64,000 nucleotides of DNA from positions 310,001 to 374,000 of the forward strand of contig JACGCN010000001.1 of the NCBI GenBank assembly GCA_014905825.1. The letters run 5' to 3'. The position numbers and the translations under genes were made by a program. The stretch's first letter is position 1, and each line of letters starts with the position of its first letter. Below, piece after piece: positions 54,095 through 64,000 of the stretch. The DNA is from Lyophyllum atratum (Eukaryota; Basidiomycota; Agaricomycetes; Agaricales; Lyophyllaceae). A model generated the notes under the pieces. It worked only from the letters and a program-made list of their open reading frames with translations, did not search any database and was not told the origin of the DNA.

Positions 54095-57000
54095 ATGGCC
54101 TATGTACGCCGCTCGCCACAACATCGAGACCCTCCATCACCCCCAGCTCGAAAATACCCGTTACGTCGTTCCCCACCATCTCGAAGACGCCGGAACGCAT
54201 CTGAAGAACTCAGGAACTCCCCTGATATTCGTCAGGTCCTCGTTCCTCTCCACCCTAATCTTCGGCGCCTCCCTTCTCGTCTTCACCTCGCCCAGCCCAC
54301 CCACGTAGACGAGAAGGACTCTTACATGGCCCGTCATGCTGTCCAGGCCGGAACCAAGAGAAAACGCGTCGCGAGCGTCGACCTGAGCAATGAAAATGTA
54401 TCACATTTGACGCGTACTCGAACCCGATCGAAGCGGCTCAGGTCGGATTCTCTCCCTTCAACGCGAAAGGTCTCCTATGTCGAAGCGAGCGAGGAGGAAG
54501 TGCAGGAAGAGGATCCAGAAGATGAAGTGGATGACGAGGAAGGAGCGCCCAGTGAAATGGACGTGGATGCTTCCACCGCTGATGGGACTGCCTCTGAAGG
54601 GTCTGAAGCCGAAGCCGAGGAGCAGATAGAGGAAGAAGAGCTACTCTCCGACCAAGGCGAGGAAGATGATTCCAGTTAGTATTCCTCCTTTTTCGCTTAC
54701 CTAATCGGACTAACGGTGCCACCCAATGAACAGCGGACGACCACCTCTTGAACTCTGCTCAACCAAAGCAGCTGTCGCGGCTTCGTAAACGTGATCTTAT
54801 CCGTCTCTACGGCCTTGCTCAACTCAGTGACGATGCAGAAGCCCTCACCAAGGCCGACATCATCTCTGCCATCATCTCTGCAAGAGACGACTTCGCGTCG
54901 TTGCCGCCTTCATCCCCACCGGGACGAGGGGATGGGTACTCATCGGCAGGTTGCTCATCCGATGACGGAAACGTTGCTGGGGACGAGGAGACAGATGCAG
55001 GTGGTAGAGCCAGTGGCAGTGGCCTCCCCATTGGACATATGGGTCTTCGCCGGCGTGCAACCATGGGTGAAGAGAAGAGTTCATCGAGGCTCATGAAGGG
55101 CCGAAGTTTCTCCATGGGACATCTCCTGCCGCACCAGCCAACGACTGGGCCGAATCACCGAAAGAGGGCAAATGGTGTTGTAGAGGAAGGTAGCCCATTA
55201 AAGTAGGTGGTTTATTTTCTCATACAAATGTTTAAGCTTATCGTTTCTCAGGCGAAGGTCATCCCATCGTACACCCTCCAGAACATCTACGAGTACTTCG
55301 ATACCATCACCGCCAGCTACTCGCCTCCGTTCGAGGAAGTTTTCCACATCTTCAGTCCCTTGCATATCTACGCCCGTTGCCAAGACCTCGAGGACCAAGG
55401 GCAAGGCGAGGCAGGTAGAGTTCAGTGATGATGTTGTGGCCGTCAAACCTCTATCAAAACGTATCCGAGAGAAGACTCAGGAGCGGGAGCGGGAAAAGGA
55501 GGCTGCCATGTTGAAGGCTGAGGAGAGCGATTTGACAGAGCTGGAGGATCTGGAGGCAGAGCTAGGCCGACCAAGCCCCCGAAGGCTTCGGAGTAAGGAC
55601 CGAGAGGCTGAGCGAGATAAGGCTGGGGAGCTGAAGAAGACGCCTATGCGGGCGGCGAAGGTGAAGATCGCCACTCTGAAGGAATCAGATGAGGAAGCGG
55701 AGGAAGAGGTCAGCATAGGTAGCGAGGAGGAAGAAGATGAGTTGTGCGACGAGGATGCGGAGGGCGAAGTCGACGAAGATGCTGCGGAGGAAGATGAAGT
55801 GGATGAGCTTGTTTCGTCAGCTTCAGTTACCCCGATCGCTACGCCCCCACTTGTCTTTAGGGGCCGGCGGACGCCGCTGCGGACGCGGCTGAGGCCAAGA
55901 CGACGCCCTGCGCCGCCACCGAGTGATGGCGATGATGAGGGGGAGGACATCGATGAGGAGGAGGCAGAGGAAGAAGTTGAGGATGACGGAGAGGAGGCGG
56001 AAGGAGAGGAAGCGGAGGAAGAGGAGGGGGCCGGAGGGGGGACGGAAGAGGAAGATGATGAGGAGACCATCGCTGTGGAGCCTCGTAAGCTGCGGAACGG
56101 CAAAATTGTCGGGGAGGAGGATGTAGATATGGAGGAGGACATTGGTGAAGAGGACGAGGAAGACGAAGCGGAAGAGGATGGCGATGGCGAAGAGGGGGAT
56201 GATGCAGATCCTGAAGAAGTGGAAGGTGACGAGACTGCGGAAGATATCGATCTCGACGCGGAAGGCGAAGTAGAAGAAGATGAGGCCATGGAGGATGAAG
56301 ACGATGGTCAGTGCATCTATGGCGTTCTGCGAAATTGACTGACCTTCATCACCTTCAGTTGACCTGACCGTCGCCACCGCCAAAACTCTTGTTCGTCTCC
56401 GCCGGGACGATCTTGTGCGCCTCTGCGAGTCGCGCGACCTAGAACCTGTGGGCACGAAGCCCCAGCTAGCGGAAGCCTTGTTGCAGTGGCGCGATCGCCA
56501 AAGCAATGATTTCTCCTCTCCATCTTCCTGCAACACCGTTCGACCATCATCCAACTCGAAACGCCGTCGTCGAAACGGTAAAAAGAGCTCGGACAGCTCT
56601 GTCCCTGTGTTGTTGAGGTCGGAGCACCTGCATAAGGACGAGCCGATAACACCCGTCCCCACTGCACAACAGAAGGAAAAGGACAGGTTGGAGAAAGAGC
56701 CTGACCAGGAGTTGGAACTGGACCTAGAAAGCTTGGGACTTGAAGATCGCGAAATTCCGCCCGAGAAAATCCAGAAGCTGGAGAAAATCGGCAGTGGGGG
56801 CTTCAAGGATGTTTTCATCGGCAAGTTTAAGGGGAGGAAAATAGCCATCTCGGAGTTCCGTGGACAACTTAGTGCCAGTCCGTTGATTTCGCTTCTGTTA
56901 TACCGAAGACAGCCTCTAACCTCTCCAATATTTTTAGTGGATATCAAGGAACTCAAGCTTCTCGGCGGGTTCGATCATCCAAATATAGTTCGATTCGTAC

Positions 57001-57857
57001 GTTGAATTCTTCTACGGGATGGCATCTGCTGACTAGTTGGTCATCTACAGCTAGGTGTCAGTATACCAGAAAATACGCGAGAGACACCTGTGATGATCGT
57101 CAGTGAGCTGTGTTCCAACGGCGATCTCTTCGACTACGTCCGTAATGTTAACCCTCCGTCATTACACAAAGTCGTAAGCCGCCTTTTCGACTCTCATCTA
57201 TTCCATTGCAGTCTCTCACCATCGTGGCATAGCTGGTCATGATGCTGGATGTGGCTCGTGGACTGGAATACTTACACTTGCGGAAACCTTCCGTCATTCA
57301 CCGTGACTGCAAGTCGTCGAATATTCTCATCACCGCCAAAGGGACCGCCAAAATCGCAGATTTTGGTTTGGCCAAGGTGAAGCAATCGACGCGGTCAATG
57401 GTCCGCAGTTTGGTCGGCACCGTTAATTGGCAGGCGCCTGAGCTGTGGCATGCACATCCCAAGTACAATCACAAGGTCGATGTGTTCTCGTGCGCGATGG
57501 TGTACTGGGAGATGCTCCAGTGGCACTTACCTAACAAGAAGTTCCCGTGGGAGGTACGTCGTTGATCCTGCTCGATCATAGAGAGCTGCTAGAGCTCACT
57601 TATTGACAGGGCATGAATGAACATGCTATCTACGAGATTGTGGGAGCAAAACGACAACGGTACGTTATCAACATCATTTGAAGAGCGGACCGCAGGCTCA
57701 TCATGCGATCAATAGGCCGTCTGTCTCTGGCCTGCGAAAACAGTGGTGTCCAGAAATTGTCGACCTCATAGAACGCATGTGGGCACAAGAACACCAAGAT
57801 CGCCCCACAATGTCCGAGGTTGTAGAAGCGCTTGAAGATTTGGTCGCCCATCGATGA
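54095..57857 (+). CDS. Double-SAP acidic nuclear protein with C-terminal TKL kinase
   Basis: Probable chromatin-associated kinase or pseudokinase. N-terminus Arg/Pro-rich with a likely nuclear signal (TKRKRV). First SAP DNA-binding motif LSRLRKRDLIRLYGLAQLS ... EALTKADIISAII; a basic Ser/Thr-rich part; a region of about 200 residues dominated by Glu/Asp (55690-56310); second SAP motif LVRLRRDDLVRLCESRDLE; then the kinase: glycine loop KIGSGGFKDVFIGKFKG, strand 3 KIAISEFRG, ELKLLGGFDHPNIVRF, LCSNGDLFDYVRN, VIHRDCKSSNI, IADFGLAKV, WQAPELWHAH and WAQEHQDRPTMSEVVEAL. HRD and DFG are intact, but the strand-3 VAIK lysine is replaced by Ser. This conserved family is peculiar to mushroom fungi (the 'TKL-ccin' type, from memory). 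About nine introns, with phases checked at most joints. Stop TGA at 57855-57857. Confidence 0.88.
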
Positions 57858-58268
57858 CGACCAAGACAAACCACCCGGAAACCACTCTACCCCAATCCAT
57901 GCCTTAATCCATTCGTCTCAAGCAATCATTACTCTAGAAACAAGCCGGCTGGGTATATCGAGCTCGGTGACATTTGATTCTTATTCATCGAGCCCTTTGG
58001 GATTCTTGTTAATCGTGTCTTAAAAGTCACCTGTGTTTCATTTAGTCGCTTTTCATTTCGCTGCCAGCATATATCACCTTGACTCTCGGGCTCTCATTAT
58101 CTCACTCTCTGTCAATGTTCAATATCCCCCCCATCCATTGTAACTTAGTACTCATAAATACAAGCAGTGCGTTCAAACCTCTATAGGAGTTGATTATAAT
58201 AAGCTCAGAGCTGTAAATGTAAAACTTGGGAGATACGTATATGTAGCGGCCCCTCACGCTGCTAATGA
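57858..58268. other. Convergent 3' region
   Basis: About 0.4 kb between two convergent stop codons; pyrimidine-rich on the plus strand, then AT-rich. No gene. Confidence 0.5.
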
Positions 58269-60403
58269 TTATGTCTCTCTCTCGGCCATGAATCGGGATA
58301 CCTTTCCGGGTCTCGCCTGTGGAAGGTCGGGGGTGGTGTTTCCTGGTGATGCACGGGACGACTCTCGCACAGCTGACGAAACCAGGGTGGGCGGGCGTGA
58401 TGGGCGTGAACTGCCTTGAGAGGGCACAGGGACTTGTGGTTTTGGGAACGACGGTGAGTCTACAGTCATTGAGAAGGCGGGAGTGGCGCCTGTCTGGGAG
58501 GACATCCGCGCGGCCGACGGAGCGGAAAAAGACGGAGAGTCTACGATCATAGACGGGAATGCTGGGGTTGCGGCGGTCGGGTTAACTGTGGATGCTGGAC
58601 GACGCTCTAGGACGGCGGGTGTTGTCGCGGAGGCAGGTTTTGGTGAAGACCTCTCTGTAACGGGGGTAGTCCTCGTAGAGGGACGCTGTGCTGACGATCT
58701 TTCTAGCACGTTGGACGCCATTGTGGTACGTGGTTTTGGTGATGATCTCTCGAGCATAGATACTGGGTCATCCGTTCTCGCAGATTGGTCCGAAGGAACA
58801 GAGGACCCTGAGGGCCGTCCGGCATTCGCTCGTGACAATTTGAACTTTGAGGTCTTCGGTCTATCAATCGGAGGAAGATCGTTGAAAGGCGCTTTGCCAG
58901 TGGCAGCGGACGATAATGGTGTTGACACGGAGGCGGGTTGACCTTTACCAGCGGATGGAGGAACGGCGTGGATAAGATTGCCATCAGGTCCCAGATTATA
59001 CAGCTCCCCTTTCTGTAATAGCTCCAAGAGCTCTTGCATTCCTTCATTTTCATCTTCGCTTGCGCTGTCAGCATCTCCACCCACTAGTTTCTCGTCGGCG
59101 TCCAAGTTACCCGTTCGAATGGCCTTTTGTAGCGTTTGGACGGTAGATGCTGGTATGACAGAAGCACCCAACGATGTTGACGGTGATGTGGCAGCGTTGT
59201 ACGAGGATGCAAAATGCGCAGCTTTGAATCGAGAAATAGGTGGCTTCTCAGGTTCCGATGAAGGCAAGTCCGAAGGGATATCCTGAAGTCATGTATCAGC
59301 TATATCGTCTAAGAAAGTGAGGGATCACGACTTACGACTCGTACATCGCCACCTGCGACATGCGAATGAGAGGCCATCGCTGCGAGAGCGGCTGCTCCGA
59401 TTTTGTTCCGCTTTTCGTGGTACTGGAGAGCAATCTCCCGCTGATGTTGGGCAAAATCCAGATCAATTTCTTCCTCCTCGAAAGTGGGTTCTTGGTCCAG
59501 ATCGGAGACATTGCCAGCGTCGTCGAGAAGGTCTTCGTCATCGTCGGGAGACTCAGGGTCCGACTCGTCGTCGGAATCAGGTCCAATCACCGCTGTGGTT
59601 TTCGGAGGTGCGCTCGGAGTCCTTTCTACAACTGTCATCTTCATTGTGAGCTTGTCGGAGGAGGACAGTAGTGATGGGCGTCCAGTGGAACGAAGCCTCC
59701 CCGGTGCGATGTCCCCCCAGTCCAGAGATTCCTCTTTAGCTTTCCGGGAGCCAGGGTCATCCGCAAACGCGACGCTCTTCTTCGTTGGCTTTTCATCAAG
59801 TGAGCTGGGTTTGGCATCTTCTGAGATGGCTTCGGCCGCCGGTGACTCTTCCTCGTGCGCGCCCTCCTTCGACATGTTGCGTAACAAAGCTTGGCCCATC
59901 TTCTTCTGCATCTCCTTGGCCATCTTCAGCTTCTCTTTCTCATTAGCGGCGGCCTCCCTCCGTTTTCGCAGTATTTCCTGTCTTTCTTCCAAGTCTGCCT
60001 GTTCCTCGCGCTTCTGCTCCGCCCGCTCCTCTTCTTCTAATTCGTCTAGAATACGATCGCGTTGTTGGCGCAGCCGTTCCTTTACAGGATCGGGAAGGTT
60101 TGACAGGGAAGGAAGTGGGGCTTCCTCCGCGAGGAGAGCATTTCCAGTCCCTCGTTCAGCAGCGGTCGCCAGTGGTTCTGTGATATCGATTATGGGTAGA
60201 CCCTCTTCATTCAAAAGCTGGTGAATTTCTCAGTCAGTCGCTTACTTGCCATTAGGATGTAGACATACCTCACCCCGTTCGTTTTTCACTTGTTCAAAAC
60301 TTTGGGTGACGTCTTCTCCCATCATCTCGCTGAGTTTCTCCGTTAGCTTTTTTAACGCATCTGGTGTGAGTTTTGGTATTCTTTCGTCATGTTGTCGATC
60401 CAT
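58269..60403 (-). CDS. URI/Bud27-like protein (DUF3835-type C-terminus)
   Basis: Three exons (60403-60269, 60217-59336, 59282-58269) give 676 residues. The N-terminus is MDRQHDERIPKLTPDALKKL, then LLNEEGLPIIDITEP, a long charged coiled coil (RLRQQRDRILDELEEEERAE, RKRREAAANEKEKLKMAKEM), Ser/Asp-rich acidic parts (PDSDDESDPESPDDDEDLLD) and KPPISRFKAAHFASSY, followed by a Ser/Pro/Thr-rich region ending in a second copy PGKVSRFMAERET. The SRFK/SRFM repeats and acidic/charged plan fit the DUF3835 part of URI1/Bud27, a prefoldin-like factor in RNA polymerase assembly and TOR signalling. The usual N-terminal prefoldin domain was not found upstream, so either an early exon was missed or it is absent. 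Moderate confidence. Confidence 0.68.
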
Positions 60404-60633
60404 CGAGTTGGAAGCTCATGTGAACTGTCAGCCAAAGATAAAATGAGATGAAAAGTAATATTCGCAATACCTTGGCCAGGATGGCCGTTATCGTGAGTTG
60501 CTTGAGTCGACGTTGAATAAACGGTTTGTCGATGCTGCCCTGGCGAAACCACAAGTCAACAACGATGGAGATGGTTTCAAAGATGAGGCGTTTGGCAAAA
60601 GCTTTTGAAGATCGAACAGTCAGATTCAAGTCA
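60404..60633. promoter_or_regulatory. Likely bidirectional promoter (URI-like / CTF18)
   Basis: Positional inference: about 230 bp separate the divergent starts. The exact right edge depends on the uncertain CTF18 start. No motif stands out. Confidence 0.35.
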
Positions 60634-63600
60634 ATGGATCAAGCTTTGACGACTGCGTCTATTATTCCTGGTGAGGCAGCATCATTACTTACACGAGTTA
60701 CTTGTACACTTCTGCAATGCGCTTGATAGAATACAGCCTCCTGAGGGTTCACAGGCGTTCGCGAAGAGTCCTGTCGAGATTCTGTATATAGATTTGTTGT
60801 TGCTTGATTCCGAGGTCGTCGACCTTTGGCAATCACATCACGTTCGCGTACTTACACCGGCAGCAACTGGCAGCTTGCCTCAAGAACGCGACACGACGCG
60901 TTCTCTATGACCTCTTTCATTCCAAATGGGCTGCTGGGGGTAAGCCGACCACTACCAGAGGCTGAAGGCTCTACGACATCCCTCCAGGCTCAGCATTTCG
61001 TTTCGAATGGGCTCTTGGGATCATCAAACCTCAGTATCGATTTGGAGGTTACGGTGCAGGGTGTGTGTCCTTCATGATTATACATGACTCTTCTCAACTC
61101 TCGCTAGAAACTACGCGTCAATTTGTTAGCAACGGGCTGCTATCATCATCTACTGGTGCGCATACTGTGTTGCCGATGGCCCGTCTCTAGTTCCATGCTG
61201 AACTCACGAGTTAGCTGCACCGGACACGTTCGTTCCGAATGGGCTGCTCTCCCAGTCGAGCGCATCTAATCTTGAATCATGCAATGCTCTACCAACAACT
61301 CAACAAGATGATGATTTGCCTCCCGTTTTCGAAGCTTTTGGAGTTCCCACAGGTCTTCTCTCCACTTCAGCTTCAGCGGCGTCGACCTCTACTGGTTCGA
61401 GCTCGAAGTACTCTTTACATGCCACCACATTCGATGGAAGGAGGATATACATGAAAAGGAAGGTTAAGGCACCACGAGCTGCTCGGAATGTAAGAGTCGA
61501 CTCCCATTGTCTGCATCGGATGCTCATGACTTCATCAGAGTGTACTGTCTACGTCCGCTCAACGAATGGGAAACTTGCTCGACGTTCCAATCCACCGGTT
61601 ACTGGACCAATTGTGTTCTGCCAAAGCTGCCGATCTCCAAGAACAGTGCGCACTTCCCCTGCCTATCAATCGTGACTAGTGTTGAATATATATTTATGCA
61701 GTGATCGACCTCAAAAGATAGCTTCAGACTCTCCGGAACCTATAGAGGATACCCTTTGGGTTGACAGGTACAGGCCCCAAAAGTTCACCGAGCTAATGGG
61801 TAACGAACGAGTGGCTCGAGAGACTATGGCCTGGGTCAAACAATGGGATTGGTGTGTATTTGGCAGCAAGAAAGGCAGAAAGCGGCCTCGAAGTGGGGAT
61901 GAGAGCTACAATGAAACTGACGAATATCATCGTCCACGGGAAAAGGTCCGTTTTATCTGTTGTCTGTCAATGATTTGACTTAAGCTTTGCGTCGAAGCTA
62001 CTTCTGATATCGGGACCTCCGGGGTTGGGCAAAACTACATTGGCGCATGTTATAGCCCGACAAGCTGGATACGAGGTCATGGAAATTAATGCTAGGTTTG
62101 TGGAGTTGTTACTTTCTTTGCATGCATCTGACTGGGCATGATAGTGATGCTCGTTCCGGCTCTATTGTTGATGACCGCATACGACCGGCCTTGGAATCTG
62201 GGTCTGCAGTCGGCAGCACAAAACCTGTTCTTTTGATCATTGACGAGATTGACGGTGCCACTGGAACGGGAGATAATGTGAGGTCTCGCCTTCTCACCAC
62301 ATTCCGCGTCTTGACATGTCGTTCCTATAGTCAAATACTTTTATTCACAAACTTGTCTCCTTAACATTTGACCAACCACGAAAGAAGCGTAAGTCTTCCT
62401 GGAGTGGTCTCATCTGATCAGTCATTGAACATGATATTTAGGTCAAAAAGGCCCCCAAGCGAAACGTCCAATCCTTCGCCCAATCATCTGTATCTGTAAT
62501 GATCAAAACGCATCCTCCCTTGCGAAGCTCAGGCCTCACGCACTTCAAATCCGATTCCAACGTCCCTCAGATATCCATACCGTGAAACGCTTGCGTGAGG
62601 TATGCGAACTTGAGGGTCTCAAGGCTGATTCGAGAGCCATCACCACCCTAGTGGGGGTGGCGAAGGGGGACCTTCGTGGCTGCCTCAATGCTCTGCAGGT
62701 ATGATACGTCCCAAAGTATCTGGATAATCCACCTCATTGATGTTACCTAGTTCATCAAATCAAGAAATGGAGAGGTCACTGAGAGTGTCGTTCGAAGCGC
62801 CACAGCCGGGATGAAGGAAGCAGACACCTCGCTCACCACGGTTCTGAATAGTTTGTTCAATCCGCTGTCAAAGAAGCGCATAAAGGAGCTGGCTCTGACC
62901 GAGGAGGAGGAGTCCAAGTATGTTGCGCGGCTGAGTCGAGACATTGACGCGAGTGGAAGAGAGAGTAGCATTGCACTTGGTAAGTGACAATCGAAGCATC
63001 TGGGGCATGGTTAATTTACGAGACCATTCATTCATCTAGGGTGTTTTGCTCATTATGCTACGCTACGGCAGCACGATGCTAATTTCTCCAGATACGAAAA
63101 GGCTAACGAATGGCTCATAACCTTCGACATGCTTTCTACCGGCATGTATTCGAATGGCGACTTTGCGCTCAGCCCATACTTGCCCTACACTCTCGTCCCT
63201 TTCTATCCGATGTTCCAAGAACGTGGTGGAGAACGAGTGGAGCGCAACCAAGCAGATTGGGAGGTAGAAATGCTAGTATTTTTTCAGATATTCATTTGAC
63301 TTACCATCTTCCACGCAGAATCTCCAAGTAACTCGGGCCAACGAAGAGACACTGAAGACTCTTTCACGGTGTCTGCGGAGCGCTAGCTCTCGGCTAAGCG
63401 GCGACTTCCGACATCTTCTCAGCACTCCAATCCTTCAGCTCGAATTCGCGCCTTTCATTAACAGGATTATATCTCCTCCCCTTCGCCCTGTTCGTCCTAA
63501 TTCCCTGTCTTGTTTGCGGTGCAGCACGCCCTGACAGGTCATTACAGGTTAACAGCCAGGTCATCAGACCGGAGGGAAAGGCCTTACTAACACGGCTCGT

Positions 63601-63961
63601 CAGCATTATGGTCTCGTTAGAGCTGAGATTCTCCCAAGAGCGAGCGGAAGATGGCCAACTATCGTATCGTCTTGATCCGTATGTCGAATTATCTCAACGT
63701 GCCTGCGGTCAAAGCTGAGTCGGTATTGACAGGCCAATTGACGTATTTGTTACATACGATGGCAAGAGGGCCGCTGACATTGCCGTATCGCGGTATGCTG
63801 TTCGGCACCTTGTTGCTGGAGAGGTAGACATATATGCTCTGTTATTGCGTCCGATACTCATACATTTCATGTAGATTGATGCTGCCTTGATCGCAAGAGA
63901 TGCCGATGTCGTAGAGAAAGGGAAACGGGGAAAGCACGACTTCTTTGGAACGAATGCGTAG
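60634..63961 (+). CDS. CTF18: CTF18, large subunit of the alternative RFC clamp loader
   Basis: Loads PCNA in sister-chromatid cohesion and the replication checkpoint, with Rfc2-5, Dcc1 and Ctf8. The core is clear: LWVDRYRPQKFTELMGNERV, ETMAWVKQWDWCVFG, Walker A ISGPPGLGKTTLAHVIARQA, MEINASDARSG, Walker B LLIIDEIDGATG, ICNDQNASSLAKLRPHAL, VKRLREVCELEGL, GDLRGCLNALQF. The C-terminal half includes YEKANEWLITFDMLSTGMYS, FYPMFQERGGERVERNQADW and ends GKHDFFGTNA. The N-terminus is poorly conserved and contains five short repeats (FIPNGLLGVS, FVSNGLLGSS, FVSNGLLSSS, FVPNGLLSQS, GVPTGLLSTS) between 60910 and 61380. Many introns. The first exon is uncertain: 60634 (MDQALTTASIIP) is my best guess, and joining to the 60760-60900 region is not resolved. 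Confidence 0.85.
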
Positions 63962-64000
63962 GTCGAATCCAACCAGAAAGGTGGTCGCTATGCTTATTTT

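Noticed and set aside
53610..54200. 196-codon minus-strand frame over the divergent promoter
   Set aside because: Overlaps the SAP kinase start, no family, and the nearby DUF6593 gene has a better start at 53577.
55477..56289. Long minus-strand frame, almost all Ser
   Set aside because: It is the antisense of the Glu/Asp-rich GAG/GAA/GAT tract of the SAP kinase; such tracts read as Ser on the other strand.

Overview
The window is nuclear DNA of a filamentous basidiomycete, most likely a mushroom-forming Agaricomycete. Almost every gene is broken by short (about 48-75 bp) GT-AG introns. The content includes a fungal DE(N)xxD sesquiterpene synthase, two CaaX G-protein gamma subunits, a copper radical oxidase, DUF6593 proteins, an SAP-domain TKL kinase and kinase/NACHT modules typical of that class. 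I found no tRNA, rRNA, CRISPR array or intact transposon. All gene models were spliced by eye from reading frame and splice sites; exon limits named in the entries are the ones I checked.

Layout. 0-9 kb: an Hsp90 co-chaperone AHA1 on the minus strand, a long empty stretch, a sesquiterpene synthase and a mitochondrial DUF3429 protein. 9-16 kb: a single-pass SH3 membrane protein, an F-box/WD40 protein, a secreted Kre9/KNH-like protein and the autophagy lipase ATG15. 17-24 kb: an unrecognised acidic/helical protein, two tandem G-gamma genes, a mitochondrial thioredoxin and a cell-surface cupredoxin followed by a relic of a second copy. 24-37 kb: myotubularin, S-adenosylmethionine synthetase, amidophosphoribosyltransferase (ADE4), a glyoxal-oxidase-type copper radical oxidase and a protein with a minisatellite-encoded coiled coil. 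38-44 kb: the ribosome-assembly factor PNO1 and an adenylation domain fused to a ferric-reductase-like membrane unit. 44.6-53.6 kb is accessory and decaying: a kinase/degenerate-NACHT/degenerate-NACHT/kinase chain with one frameshift, two DUF6593 genes (one frameshifted) and a cytochrome P450 pseudogene. 54-64 kb returns to housekeeping: an SAP-SAP-kinase protein, a URI/Bud27-like protein and, divergently, the clamp-loader subunit CTF18.

Most genes are unrelated single-copy housekeeping loci and do not form operons or an obvious biosynthetic cluster. The most unusual observations are the single-chain kinase-(pseudo-NACHT)2-kinase architecture, an ADE4 start codon that exists only after splicing, a tandem G-gamma pair, an AHA1 with a hydrophobic C-terminal tail, an SAP kinase that lacks the VAIK lysine, and a CTF18 N-terminus carrying a repeated short NGLL motif.
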